A stretch of DNA of 64,000 nt from Gemmobacter nectariphilus DSM 15620. Its GTDB lineage: Bacteria > Pseudomonadota > Alphaproteobacteria > Rhodobacterales > Rhodobacteraceae. Positions 8,076 through 16,933 of the stretch are shown here, piece by piece. Position numbers and translations under genes: made by a program. Every line of letters starts with the position of its first letter. Positions within the stretch are counted from its first letter, which is position 1. Location of the stretch: positions 572,683-636,682 of the forward strand of contig NZ_AUCM01000003.1 of the NCBI RefSeq assembly GCF_000429765.1. The letters run 5' to 3'. A model generated the notes under the pieces. It ran no database searches, was not told the origin of the DNA, and saw only the letters and a program-made list of their open reading frames with translations.

Positions 8076-9575
8076 ATGTACGAGATTGGACACTGGATCA
8101 ACGGCAAGCGCGTTGCCGGAACTTCGGGCCGCTTTGCCGACATCTTCAACCCGCACACCGGCGAGGTTCAGGGCAAGCTGGCACTGGCCACCAAGGCCGA
8201 GCTGGACGCGGCTGTTGCAGACGCGGCCAAGGCACAGATCGCCTGGGGCGCGACCAACCCGCAGCGCCGCGGCCGCGTCATGATGAAGATGGTCGATCTG
8301 CTGAACCGCGACATGGACAAGCTGGCCGAGGCGCTGAGCCGCGAGCATGGCAAGACCATTCCCGACGCCAAGGGCGATGTGCAGCGCGGTCTGGAAGTGA
8401 TCGAATTCTGCATCGGCGCCGCCCACCTGCTGAAGGGCGAGTTCACCGACAGCGCCGGCCCCGGCATCGACATGTATTCGATGCGCCAGCCGCTGGGCGT
8501 CGTGTCGGGCATCACGCCGTTCAACTTCCCCGCCATGATCCCCCTGTGGAAGATGGGCCCTGCCCTGGCCGCCGGGAACGCGATGATCCTCAAGCCGTCG
8601 GAACGTGACCCCTCGGTCCCGATGATGCTGGCGGAACTGTTCAAGGAAGCCGGCCTGCCCGATGGCGTGCTGCAGGTGGTGAACGGCGACAAGGAATCGG
8701 TCGACGCGATCCTTGACAACGAGACGATCCAGGCGATCGGCTTTGTCGGCTCGACCCCGATCGCGCATTACATCTATTCGCGCGGCTGCGCGAACGGCAA
8801 GCGCGTGCAGTGCTTCGGCGGCGCCAAGAACCACATGATCATCATGCCCGACGCCGACCTGGATCAGGCCGCCGACGCGCTGGTCGGTGCCGGCTATGGC
8901 GCGGCGGGCGAGCGTTGCATGGCGATCTCGGTCGCGGTGCCGGTGGGCGAGAAAACCGCCGATGCGCTGATCGAAAAGCTGGTTCCGCGCATCGAGAAGC
9001 TGAAGGTTGGCCCCTATACCGCCGGCAACGATGTGGACTATGGCCCGGTCGTGACCGCCGCCGCCAAGCAGAACATCCTGAACCTGGTGGAATCGGGCGT
9101 TCAGCAAGGCGCGAAACTGGTGGTCGATGGCCGCGATTTCAGCCTGCAAGGCTATGAGGACGGCTTCTTCGTCGGCCCGCACCTCTTTGACCATGTCACC
9201 CCCGACATGGACATCTACAAGAAGGAAATCTTCGGGCCCGTCCTGTCGACTGTCCGCGCCAAGACCTATGAAGAGGCGCTGAAACTGGCGATGGACCACG
9301 AATACGGCAACGGCACCGCGATCTTCACCCGCGATGGGGACACGGCGCGCGACTTTGCCAACCGTGTGAACATCGGCATGATCGGCATCAACGTGCCGAT
9401 CCCGGTTCCGCTGGCCTATCACACCTTTGGCGGGTGGAAGAAATCGGCCTTTGGTGACCTGAACCAGCATGGAACCGACGCGTTCCGGTTCTATACCCGG
9501 ACCAAGACGATCACCTCGCGCTGGCCTTCGGGGATCAAGGAAGGCGGCGAGTTCAACTTCAAGGCCATGGACTGA
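8076..9575 (+). CDS. mmsA: CoA-acylating methylmalonate-semialdehyde dehydrogenase
   Basis: Oxidises (methyl)malonate semialdehyde to propionyl-CoA or acetyl-CoA with NAD+ and CoA and releases CO2, the last step of valine (and thymine) breakdown. The 499-residue product shows the aldehyde-dehydrogenase fold, with the nucleotide-binding region around GFVGSTPIAHYIY and the catalytic Cys281 in GERCMAIS. The IGMIGINVPIPVPLAYHTFGGWKKS stretch typical of MmsA is present. The ATG at 8076 has GGAGGATACCC upstream; the same frame is open further upstream but is non-coding. First gene of the valine operon. Confidence 0.96.
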   Translation: MYEIGHWINGKRVAGTSGRFADIFNPHTGEVQGKLALATKAELDAAVADAAKAQIAWGATNPQRRGRVMMKMVDLLNRDMDKLAEALSREHGKTIPDAKGDVQRGLEVIEFCIGAAHLLKGEFTDSAGPGIDMYSMRQPLGVVSGITPFNFPAMIPLWKMGPALAAGNAMILKPSERDPSVPMMLAELFKEAGLPDGVLQVVNGDKESVDAILDNETIQAIGFVGSTPIAHYIYSRGCANGKRVQCFGGAKNHMIIMPDADLDQAADALVGAGYGAAGERCMAISVAVPVGEKTADALIEKLVPRIEKLKVGPYTAGNDVDYGPVVTAAAKQNILNLVESGVQQGAKLVVDGRDFSLQGYEDGFFVGPHLFDHVTPDMDIYKKEIFGPVLSTVRAKTYEEALKLAMDHEYGNGTAIFTRDGDTARDFANRVNIGMIGINVPIPVPLAYHTFGGWKKSAFGDLNQHGTDAFRFYTRTKTITSRWPSGIKEGGEFNFKAMD

Positions 9576-9587
9576 CGTCTATGGCGC

Positions 9588-9660
9588 AGGGGGGCAGTCT
9601 GCCCCCCTCTTGGCCTTTGGCCAATTCACCCCCCGAGGGTATTTGAAGCAAGATGATGCA
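9588..9660 (+). repeat. intergenic two-hairpin/TATTTG element, copy 2
   Basis: Directly after the mmsA stop: hairpin 1 is AGGGGGGCA-GTC-TGCCCCCCT (9588-9608), hairpin 2 is TTGGCC-TTT-GGCCAA (9610-9624). TTCACCCCCCGAGG, the GTATTTG core and the tail AAGCAAGATGATGC follow. The acyl-CoA dehydrogenase gene follows on the same strand, so the element sits inside the operon and could attenuate or stabilise the mRNA. Confidence 0.8.
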
Positions 9661-9716
9661 GCGCGGGCGCTCAGGGCCTGCCTGCTGATCGGTCGGTCGT
9701 GGCGGAGGAGGGCGCG

Positions 9717-10862
9717 ATGGATTTCGGGTTGAGCGAGGAACAGCAGGCCATCTTCGACATGGCCCATGCCTTTGGGCAGGAACATATCGCGCCTTTCGCG
9801 CGCGAGTGGGAAGTGGCGGGCACCATCCCGCGCGAACTGTGGGCCAAGGTGGCCGAACTGGGGCTGGGCGGGATTTATGTCTCGGAAGAGTTCGGCGGCT
9901 CGGGCCTGTCGCGGCTGGATGCGACGCTGGTGTTCGAGGCGCTGGCGATGGCCTGCCCCTCGGTCGGGTCGTTCCTGTCGATCCACAACATGTGCGGCGG
10001 CATGATCGACAAGTTCGCCAGCGACGAGGTCAAGGCCGCATGGCTTCCCGCGCTGTGCAGCATGGAGAAGGTGTTCTCCTATTGCCTGACCGAACCTGGG
10101 TCAGGGTCGGACGCGGCCGCGCTGCGCACCCGCGCGGAAAAGACCAACGAGGGCTACAAGCTGAATGGCACCAAGGCCTTCATCTCGGGCGGTGGCTATT
10201 CCGATGCCTATGTCGTGATGTGCCGCACCGGTGAGGATGGGCCGAAGGGGATTTCCACCGTCATCGTGCCGAATGGCGCGGGCGGGCTGTCCTTTGGCGG
10301 GCTGGAAGACAAGATGGGCTGGCGCGCGCAACCGACCGCCCAGGTGCAGTTCGACGATTGCCTTGTGCCGCACGAAAACCTTGTCGGCCAGGAAGGCCGC
10401 GGCTTTGTCTATGCCATGGTCGGCCTTGATGGCGGGCGGCTGAACATTGCGGCCAGCGCCCTGGGCGGCGCGCAGGCGGCGCTGGATGCCACCGTCACCT
10501 ACATGGCCGAGCGCAAGGCCTTTGGCAAATCCATCGACCAGTTCCAGGGGCTGCAGTTCCGGCTGGCAGAGTGCGAGGTCAAGCTGCAATCGGCCCGTAC
10601 CTTCCTGCGCCAGGCGGCGTGGAAGCTGGACAATGCCGCGCCGGATGCCACCAAATTCTGCGCCATGGCCAAGATGTATGTCACCGACGTGGCCTTTGAC
10701 GTGGCCAACCAGTGTCTGCAACTGCATGGTGGCTATGGCTATCTGGCCGACTACGGGATCGAGAAGATCGTGCGCGATCTGCGCGTTCACCAGATCCTTG
10801 AAGGCACCAATGAAATCATGCGCGTGATCGTGGCGCGCGGCATGTTGGCAGGAAAGGCGTGA
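9717..10862 (+). CDS. acyl-CoA dehydrogenase, probable isobutyryl-CoA dehydrogenase
   Basis: FAD enzyme that desaturates isobutyryl-CoA to methacrylyl-CoA in valine catabolism, passing electrons to ETF. The 381-residue product has the acyl-CoA dehydrogenase signature CLTEPGSGSDAAAL and the C-terminal ILEGTNEIMR with the catalytic base Glu362, as in ACAD8-type enzymes. The assignment to the branched-chain substrate rests mainly on its position between mmsA and the 3-hydroxyisobutyryl-CoA hydrolase gene. The ATG at 9717 follows GGAGGAGGGCG. The next gene starts 1 base after its stop codon. Confidence 0.92.
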   Translation: MDFGLSEEQQAIFDMAHAFGQEHIAPFAREWEVAGTIPRELWAKVAELGLGGIYVSEEFGGSGLSRLDATLVFEALAMACPSVGSFLSIHNMCGGMIDKFASDEVKAAWLPALCSMEKVFSYCLTEPGSGSDAAALRTRAEKTNEGYKLNGTKAFISGGGYSDAYVVMCRTGEDGPKGISTVIVPNGAGGLSFGGLEDKMGWRAQPTAQVQFDDCLVPHENLVGQEGRGFVYAMVGLDGGRLNIAASALGGAQAALDATVTYMAERKAFGKSIDQFQGLQFRLAECEVKLQSARTFLRQAAWKLDNAAPDATKFCAMAKMYVTDVAFDVANQCLQLHGGYGYLADYGIEKIVRDLRVHQILEGTNEIMRVIVARGMLAGKA

Positions 10863-10863
10863 C

Positions 10864-11907
10864 ATGACCGACGATGCAACGATGATCGCCCGCAAGCAGG
10901 GACATGCGGGCTGGCTGACCTTCAACCGTCCCAAGGCGCTGAACGCGCTGGACCACGACATGGCCGAGGTGCTGGAAGCCGCGCTGGACGACTGGCGCGA
11001 CGACCCCGAGGTGAAGCTGGTCATCATCGACGCCGCCGGGGATCGGGCGTTCTGCGCGGGCGGCGACATTGCCGCGATCTATCACGCGGGCCGGGCGGGG
11101 GATTTCACCTCGGGCCCGGCGTTCTGGCGCGACGAATACCGCATGAACGCCAAGATCAAGGAATATCCCAAGCCCATCGTCGCCTTCATGCAGGGCTTCG
11201 TCATGGGCGGCGGCGTCGGGGTCGGCGGGCTGACCAGTCATCGGGTGGTGGGCGACAGCACGCAGATCGCCATGCCGGAAACCGGAATCGGCCTGATCCC
11301 GGATGTGGGCGGCACGCTGCTGCTGGCCCGCGCGCCGGGGCGGCTTGGGGAATATCTGGGCGTCACCGGCAGCCGGTTCGGCGCGGCAGATGCGCTGCTG
11401 ACCGGCTTTGCCGATGCCTATGTCCCCGAGGCCGACTGGCCCGCGCTCAAGGACCGGCTGGCGGAAACCGGCGATGTGGGGGTGATCCCGGTGGATCTGG
11501 CGCCTCAGGCGCCGTCGCGGCTGGCGCCCCTGCGGGGCGAGATCGACGCCGCATTTTCCGCCGGCAGCGTTTCTGCCATCGCAGCAGCGCTGGAAGCCAG
11601 CGGCACCGAATTCGCCGCCGAAACGCTCAAGGTGATCCGCCGCAACTCCGCCCTGTCCGAGGAATGCACCCTGCAACTCGTGCGCATGACGCGCGAGACG
11701 CCGGATATCCGCTCGGCCCTGTCGAACGAATTCCGCTTTACCTCGCGCGCGCTGGAACATGCCGAATTCCTCGAAGGCGTGCGGGCGCAGATCATCGACA
11801 AGGACCGCAACCCGCAGTGGCAATACCGGCTGGACAACCTGCCGGGCGCGGTGGTGGCCCGCCTGCTGGCCCCCCTGCCCGAGGGTCAGGACCTGAGCTT
11901 CGAATGA
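10864..11907 (+). CDS. 3-hydroxyisobutyryl-CoA hydrolase (enoyl-CoA hydratase/isomerase family)
   Basis: Hydrolyses 3-hydroxyisobutyryl-CoA to free 3-hydroxyisobutyrate, the substrate of the next enzyme, MmsB. The 347-residue length and the motif MPETGIGLIPDVGG (about 139-152) separate it from ordinary crotonases and match the HIBCH group. The oxyanion-hole region is FCAGGDIAAIYHAG. It begins one base after the dehydrogenase stop codon, so translation is probably coupled. No separate enoyl-CoA hydratase for methacrylyl-CoA is seen in this operon; that step must be encoded elsewhere. Confidence 0.92.
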   Translation: MTDDATMIARKQGHAGWLTFNRPKALNALDHDMAEVLEAALDDWRDDPEVKLVIIDAAGDRAFCAGGDIAAIYHAGRAGDFTSGPAFWRDEYRMNAKIKEYPKPIVAFMQGFVMGGGVGVGGLTSHRVVGDSTQIAMPETGIGLIPDVGGTLLLARAPGRLGEYLGVTGSRFGAADALLTGFADAYVPEADWPALKDRLAETGDVGVIPVDLAPQAPSRLAPLRGEIDAAFSAGSVSAIAAALEASGTEFAAETLKVIRRNSALSEECTLQLVRMTRETPDIRSALSNEFRFTSRALEHAEFLEGVRAQIIDKDRNPQWQYRLDNLPGAVVARLLAPLPEGQDLSFE

Positions 11908-11944
11908 TACATCAAGGGTGCGCCGCAAGGCGCTGGGAGGATAC

Positions 11945-12817
11945 ATGAAAATCGGATTTATCGGACTGGGCAACATGGGTGGCCCGATGGCGCTGAACCT
12001 GGTCAAGGCCGGGCATGAGGTGACAGGCTTTGACCTTGCCGCCCCGATGCCCGAGGGCGTCGCCAAGGCCGCAACCGCCGCTGCGGCCGCCACGGGCGCC
12101 GATGTCGTCATCACCATGCTGCCCAATGGCGCGATCCTGCGCTCGGTCGCGGCCGAGGTGATCCCGGCGATGACGGCAGGCGCGGTGCTGTGCGATTGCT
12201 CGACGGTCGATGTCGACAGCGCCCGCGCCGTCGCGGATCAGGCCGCCGCCGCCGGGCTGGGCGCGCTGGATGCGCCGGTCTCGGGCGGGATCGGCGGGGC
12301 CTCGGCTGGCACGCTGACCTTCATGGTCGGCGGCTCGGACGACGCCTTTGCCAAGGTCAAGCCGCTCTTTGACATCATGGGGCAAAAGGCCGTGCATTGC
12401 GGTGCGGCCGGGGCCGGCCAGTCGGCCAAGATCTGCAACAACATGATCCTTGGCGTCACCATGATCGCCACCTGCGAGGCTTTTGCGCTGGCCGACAAGC
12501 TGGGCCTTGACCGGCAGAAGATGTTCGATGTGGTCTCGACCTCGTCGGGGTACAGCTGGTCGATGAACGCCTATTGCCCGGCACCGGGCGTCGGGCCGAA
12601 ATCGCCGGCCGACAATGCCTACAAGCCCGGCTTTGCCTCGGAACTGATGCTGAAAGACCTGCGCCTGTCGCAGCAGGCGGCGGAATCGGCCGATGCCGAC
12701 ACGCCGATGGGTCAGCTGGCCACTGCGCTTTACACCCAGTTTGTCGAATCCGAAGACGGCAAGGGCATGGACTTTTCCGCCATGCTGCCCCGGTTCGAAA
12801 AGCGCGGGCGCGGCTGA
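11945..12817 (+). CDS. mmsB: 3-hydroxyisobutyrate dehydrogenase
   Basis: NAD-dependent oxidation of 3-hydroxyisobutyrate to methylmalonate semialdehyde, which MmsA then consumes. The N-terminal Rossmann motif GLGNMG is at 7-12. The beta-hydroxyacid dehydrogenase catalytic motif follows as GQSAKICNN with the conserved lysine, and SGGIGGASAGTLTFMVGG matches the substrate-binding signature. The 290-residue length is normal. The ATG at 11945 has GGGAGGATAC upstream, better than an in-frame ATG nine codons earlier. Its TGA is directly followed by the ATG of the Crp/Fnr gene. Confidence 0.95.
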   Translation: MKIGFIGLGNMGGPMALNLVKAGHEVTGFDLAAPMPEGVAKAATAAAAATGADVVITMLPNGAILRSVAAEVIPAMTAGAVLCDCSTVDVDSARAVADQAAAAGLGALDAPVSGGIGGASAGTLTFMVGGSDDAFAKVKPLFDIMGQKAVHCGAAGAGQSAKICNNMILGVTMIATCEAFALADKLGLDRQKMFDVVSTSSGYSWSMNAYCPAPGVGPKSPADNAYKPGFASELMLKDLRLSQQAAESADADTPMGQLATALYTQFVESEDGKGMDFSAMLPRFEKRGRG

Positions 12818-13462
12818 ATGGGCTGGACCGGCAGCGCGCTTCCCGATCTGGACGCGGCCGACCGCGCCTGGCTGGATGCGCTGCCGGTTCACGACATCGC
12901 GCGCGGCACCCGGCTTTTTGCCGCTGGCGACAGCGCCCGCAGCTTTGCCGTAGTGCTCAGCGGTCGGGTGGATGTGCATCTGACTGGCCCGTCGGGGCGC
13001 GAGATCCTGCTTTATGCCGTCGAGCCGGGCCAAAGCTGCGTGCAGACGACGCTGGGCCTGTTGGGCGATGCCCCCTACACAGCCGAGGCCCATGCCGCCA
13101 CCGATTGCCGCGTGGTGCAGATCCCGGCCGCGCAGTTCCACGACCTGATGGACCGCGCCCGCCCGTTTCGCCGCTTTGTCTTTGGCAGTTTCGCGGCGCG
13201 GATGGCCGACATGACGGCACTGCTCGAACGGGTCGCCTTTACCCGCGTCGATCCTCGCCTGGCCGCCGCGCTGCTGGACCTGGAACAGGGCGGCACCGCC
13301 CATGTCACCCAGGCCGACCTGGCCGCCCGGATCGGCACCGCGCGCGAGGTGGTATCGCGCCGGCTGGACGCCATGGCCCGGCAGGGCCTTCTGCAAACCG
13401 ATCGCGGCCGTATCCGGCTGATCGACCGCGCCGGGCTGGAACGGCTGGCCAATCCCGCGTGA
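12818..13462 (+). CDS. Crp/Fnr-family transcriptional regulator
   Basis: A 214-residue regulator with an N-terminal cyclic-nucleotide-binding-like beta-roll (about 20-125) and a C-terminal winged helix-turn-helix around VTQADLAARIGTAREVVSRRLDAM. The N-terminus lacks the cysteine cluster of oxygen-sensing FNR proteins, so the signal is not an Fe-S cluster of that type. It starts with no gap after the mmsB stop codon, yet its usual partner is probably the DUF2892 gene downstream rather than valine catabolism. Placement behind mmsB may reflect read-through only. Confidence 0.88.
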   Translation: MGWTGSALPDLDAADRAWLDALPVHDIARGTRLFAAGDSARSFAVVLSGRVDVHLTGPSGREILLYAVEPGQSCVQTTLGLLGDAPYTAEAHAATDCRVVQIPAAQFHDLMDRARPFRRFVFGSFAARMADMTALLERVAFTRVDPRLAAALLDLEQGGTAHVTQADLAARIGTAREVVSRRLDAMARQGLLQTDRGRIRLIDRAGLERLANPA

Positions 13463-13545
13463 TCTTGTCACAGACAGCGCCCGTCTGCGGCGCTAGACTG
13501 GATACGACTGCCAGATCCGGCAGGTATCGGGGAAAGGACACCCTC

Positions 13546-13752
13546 ATGTTCAAGACCAATGTCGGCGGCATCGACCGTATCCTGCGCATTGTCGTGGGCG
13601 TCGCGTTGCTTGCAGGCTTTTTCCTCAATCCCGGCGCATCCATGCGCTGGCTGTATCTGATCGGCCTTGTGCCGCTGCTGACAGGCCTGTTTTCCACCTG
13701 CCCGCTTTATTCGATCTTCGGGCTGAACACCTGCCCGATGAAAAAGTCCTGA
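13546..13752 (+). CDS. DUF2892 / YgaP-type small membrane protein
   Basis: A 68-residue protein with two hydrophobic segments (about 11-27 and 34-52) and the family ending TCPLYSIFGLNTCPMKK, which carries two cysteines. DUF2892 domains occur alone or fused to rhodanese domains and are often linked to sulfur or redox stress genes; no rhodanese is present here. It follows a Crp/Fnr gene by 83 bp on the same strand, suggesting regulator and target. The start ATG at 13546 has GGAAAGGACACCC in front. Confidence 0.85.
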   Translation: MFKTNVGGIDRILRIVVGVALLAGFFLNPGASMRWLYLIGLVPLLTGLFSTCPLYSIFGLNTCPMKKS

Positions 13753-13759
13753 TCCTTTC

Positions 13760-13809
13760 GCCTTGAGGCAAATATCCTCGGGGGGTCCGGGGGGCAGACA
13801 GCCCCCCGG
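13760..13809 (-). repeat. intergenic hairpin/TATTTG element, copy 3
   Basis: On the minus strand, downstream of the FAD oxidoreductase gene: one hairpin CCGGGGGGC / GCCCCCCGG (13787-13809 on plus, loop AGACA), then CCCCCCGAGG, the ATATTTG core and the tail CCTCAAGGCGAAAGGATC. It carries one hairpin rather than two. Confidence 0.75.
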
Positions 13810-13851
13810 TTCCGGCGCCTGCCACCCCTAGACGGGGCCGCCGGTCTTGCC

Positions 13852-15045
13852 TCAGACGATGGCACGCTCAAGGAACGGCCGCCCTTCCAGCACCCGCTCG
13901 ACGCCCAGCTCGGACAGATCGAGGCTGCGGTAGGCGCCATGCAGCACCAGTTCCGCCATGCCGCGCCCGATGGCCGGCGCCTGCTGCAAGCCGTGCCCCG
14001 AAAAGCCGTTCAGCACATAAAGGTTCGCCCGCGCCGGATGGCGGCCGACGATCGCGTTCTGGTCCAGCGTGTTATAGTCGTAATGCCCGACCCAAAGCCT
14101 TTGCACCTTGCAGGCGTCGAACCCTTCGGAGCGCTGATACAGCATCGGCCAGATCACATCCTCGAACAGATGGGCCTCGGGCTCGAAATCGTCGACATCG
14201 CAAGGGCCATCGCCTTCGGGCACCGTCGCGCAGATCCAGCCTTCATGCTCGGGGCGCATGTAATAGCCCAGATGGTCGATGATCAGTGGCGCATCCGGGT
14301 GCCGCGCGTTCGGTGCGTCGATCACAAAGACCGTGCGCTTGCGCGGCTCGACCGGGATCGGCACGCCTGCCCAATCCATCACCCGCGCCCCGCGCGTGCC
14401 GGCAGCGTTGATCACCGACCCGCAGGACAGCACCTTGCCCGAGGCCAGCCTGACCGCCGTGATCCGGTCGCCCGCCATCTCGAAGCCGACCGCCTCGTCG
14501 TGCACGAACTCGACCCCCTGGCGCCGCGCGGCGGTGCGAAAGCCGCCCAGCAGGCCCATGTTGTCGAACCAGCCCTCGTCACGCGCGCCATAGCTGCCCG
14601 CCGTCAGGTCCTCGACATTCATCCAGGGAAACAGCTGGGCCACGCCTTCGGGCGGCAGAACCTCTGTCACCGCGCCCATGCCGCGCTGCATGGCGGCGAT
14701 TTCTTCCATCACCGCCGGCGCATCGGGCGTTGCGCCCAGGAACAGATAGCCGTTTTCCTTGAGCCCCAGATCGCCCTGCCCAGGCTCCAGCGCCAGCTCC
14801 TCGCCGAAGTTGCGGATGAAATCGACCCCGAATCGCGAGATCGCCACATTCACCGGATTCGAAAACTGGCTACGCACCGAGGCGACCGACAGCGCCGTTG
14901 CGGCCTTGGCATAGCTCGGATCACGCTCGATCACGGTTACGCGCAACCCTGGCGAGAATTTCGTCAGCCACCAGGCCACCGAGGCGCCATGGACGGCCCC
15001 TCCGATCACGATCACATCACGGCTGTTCTGCAAGGTTCTCTCCAT
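13852..15045 (-). CDS. FAD-dependent oxidoreductase (DAO family, amino-acid/sarcosine oxidase type)
   Basis: A 397-residue DAO-fold flavoprotein. The N-terminal FAD motif is VIVIGGAVHGASVAWWL, and the C-terminal FAD-contacting segment GHYDYNTLDQNAIVGRHP ... NGFSGHGLQQAPAIG is typical of the sarcosine/glycine oxidase group and of FOXRED1-like proteins. The acidic and aromatic residues that would set the substrate are not diagnostic by eye. The product begins at the ATG at 15045 and is divergent from the luxR-type gene with a 77-bp gap, so the two may share control. Confidence 0.85.
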   Translation of the reverse strand: MERTLQNSRDVIVIGGAVHGASVAWWLTKFSPGLRVTVIERDPSYAKAATALSVASVRSQFSNPVNVAISRFGVDFIRNFGEELALEPGQGDLGLKENGYLFLGATPDAPAVMEEIAAMQRGMGAVTEVLPPEGVAQLFPWMNVEDLTAGSYGARDEGWFDNMGLLGGFRTAARRQGVEFVHDEAVGFEMAGDRITAVRLASGKVLSCGSVINAAGTRGARVMDWAGVPIPVEPRKRTVFVIDAPNARHPDAPLIIDHLGYYMRPEHEGWICATVPEGDGPCDVDDFEPEAHLFEDVIWPMLYQRSEGFDACKVQRLWVGHYDYNTLDQNAIVGRHPARANLYVLNGFSGHGLQQAPAIGRGMAELVLHGAYRSLDLSELGVERVLEGRPFLERAIV

Positions 15046-15122
15046 CACGACGGTCAGGCCGCCAATCCAGGCCGCCGCCGCATGGACAGGGGCGGTCCGA
15101 CCCCTGTATTAGGGGAAACGGG

Positions 15123-16022
15123 ATGAGCACGACAAGCCTTGCGCACAATCAATATCGGCAGCAGCCGGCTGCTGATGTTCTGCAGGCATTGCCGGCAGGG
15201 GGAGGTCTTCATTTGAGCAACGCCTTGGCTCATATGCAACGAATTGCCAGCGCCCACACGCCGGAAGAATTGTGGGCCCATCTTCTGGTGGCGCTGGCGG
15301 AATACGGCTTCGACCGGGTGAATTACGGCGCGACCCGGCAAGGCCGGGCCGACTCGCTGGGGGACATGCTGGATGCGGTCTTTCTGTCGAACCATCCGCG
15401 CAACTCGATGTCGGACTATTTCGACATGGGGTTCTTCATGCGCACCCCGATGTTTCGCTGGGTGACCACCCACACCGGCGCCTGTTCCTGGCGTTGGGCC
15501 GAGGAAGAGCGGCGCGCAGGCCGCCTGTCGGCCGAAGAGATCGCCGCCCAGGACATGGGGCGGAGCGCAGGCATGGTCGCCGGATATTCGATCAGCTTTC
15601 CCGACCCGCTGCCCCGCAACCGCGCCGCCATGGGCCTCGCCGCGCGCGAGGGGCTGACGCAGGACGATATCGACGCGCTTTGGCGCGAGCGCGGCGATGA
15701 GATCCATGCGATCTGCCTGATGATGCATCTCAAGATGCAGGGCATGCCGTTTCCGATCCAGCGCCGCCCGCTGTCGCCCCGCCAGCGCGAGGCGCTGGAA
15801 TGGGTGGCCGAAGGCAAGACCACGCTGGATATCGCCACGATCATGGGCATCTCGCCTGCCATGGTGGAAAAGCACCTGCGCCTTGCGCGCGAGGTGCTGG
15901 ATGTCGACACCACCGCCCATGCGGTGGCCAAGGCCGCCTTGCTCAACCATCTGTTCGCCGGAAATGTGACCGAGGCGGGCAAGCTGGGCCCCCGGCCCGA
16001 AGCTGACCAGATGGACAGGTAG
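15123..16022 (+). CDS. LuxR-family transcriptional regulator (autoinducer-binding-like N-terminus), no cognate luxI nearby
   Basis: A 299-residue protein. The C-terminal LuxR helix-turn-helix is unmistakable (about 219-283: LSPRQREALEWVAEGKTTLD through EKHLRLAREVL). The N-terminal 40-200 region resembles an autoinducer-binding domain, with the aromatic-rich segment DYFDMGFFMRTPMFRWV. There is no LuxI-type synthase gene in the window, so it is either a solo receptor or responds to another ligand. The ATG at 15123 sits behind GGGGAAACGGG. It is divergent from the FAD oxidoreductase gene, a possible target. Confidence 0.85.
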   Translation: MSTTSLAHNQYRQQPAADVLQALPAGGGLHLSNALAHMQRIASAHTPEELWAHLLVALAEYGFDRVNYGATRQGRADSLGDMLDAVFLSNHPRNSMSDYFDMGFFMRTPMFRWVTTHTGACSWRWAEEERRAGRLSAEEIAAQDMGRSAGMVAGYSISFPDPLPRNRAAMGLAAREGLTQDDIDALWRERGDEIHAICLMMHLKMQGMPFPIQRRPLSPRQREALEWVAEGKTTLDIATIMGISPAMVEKHLRLAREVLDVDTTAHAVAKAALLNHLFAGNVTEAGKLGPRPEADQMDR

Positions 16023-16103
16023 GGTTTCCCTGACTATCGTGACGCAAGGTAATATGACACCCTGTTCATGTTCCATGAGTGGTGGCGAAAGCCAGGGACG
16101 GCA

Positions 16104-16191
16104 GATCGGGTCGGCGTATTTCAAGGCCGGTCTCCTGCAAGCCGGGCAACCGGTGATCGGGTCGGCAGGTGCATTTCAAGCCTGCCGACCC
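16104..16191 (+). repeat. direct repeat and hairpin 3' of the luxR-type gene
   Basis: GATCGGGTCGGC occurs at 16104-16115 and again at 16155-16166, each followed shortly by TATTTCAAGG or CATTTCAAGC. The second copy forms an 11-bp perfect hairpin, GGGTCGGCAGG (16159-16169) with CCTGCCGACCC (16181-16191). No T-run follows, so a simple intrinsic terminator is unlikely. An AT-rich patch begins just downstream (16195-16255), unlike the surrounding DNA. Confidence 0.6.
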
Positions 16192-16428
16192 ATCCTAAAA
16201 ATCCAGATAACGCATATAAATCAATGAATTACTTGGTATTTTTCATGTGTCGGGTAAGGATTTCCAGACTATCCCGACGGCATGATTGCCCCTAAACCAC
16301 CTGCATTCAGTCTTTGGCGGCATCCAGTCAAAACTGCCTTGTCCCCGCGCGTATTTCAGGCGGGGTCCCCGGCCGGCATTCCCGGCTCCCGCTCGCGCCC
16401 TGCTCATCCCCAGATGAGGGCGCAAAGG

Positions 16429-16463
16429 AAACGGAGCAGCCCTTGCGGGCTGCTCCGTTTTCT
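16429..16463 (+). terminator. strong intrinsic terminator in a gene-free region
   Basis: A 14-bp perfect stem, AAACGGAGCAGCCC (16429-16442), loop TTGC, GGGCTGCTCCGTTT (16447-16460), followed by further T. It lies 400 bp past the luxR-type gene with no recognisable coding sequence before it, so it may end an unannotated small RNA starting in the AT-rich patch near 16195-16255. No convincing protein gene is seen between 16023 and 17000. Confidence 0.8.
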
Positions 16464-16933
16464 GTTGGACCATCGCTCTGCCCGCCGGAACGGCGCTTGG
16501 ATGGCAGGCCAAGGCTGCCATATTCACGCCCCCTTTGATCGCATTCTGTCGCTGGTGACAGACAGGGTGATGAAGGCGCAAACAGGGATAAGAGCGCTTG
16601 CCCCTGGACTGCTTTGCACGCGGGGCCCGCCGGCCACCGCGCAGGCAAAGGATGCGGGATGCAAGATCCATGCCTCTGGCCTTGCCATCACAGCAGGCCC
16701 ATGCAGCGTCAGCCCCCTGCGCAATGGCCGCCATGACGGACGGCAGCGACGCCGCGCGCGCCAGCAACGTCAAGACCCTGGATCAGTCGTTGGCATCAGG
16801 ACGCTTCGGGCAAGCGCCTCCCGGTTCAGATGGGAACACGTTATCCAGAGGGCGCGTCTGGAAAGCCCGGATGCTGGGGCAACCGTTCCCATGAAATCTG
16901 CGCCTGGTGATGACAGACCTCGCCCAAGGAAAA

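Noticed and set aside
13463..13545. A Crp or FNR site upstream of the DUF2892 gene
   Set aside because: TTGTCACAGACAGCG is only partly similar to known Crp/FNR half-sites and lacks a second half; not strong enough to call.
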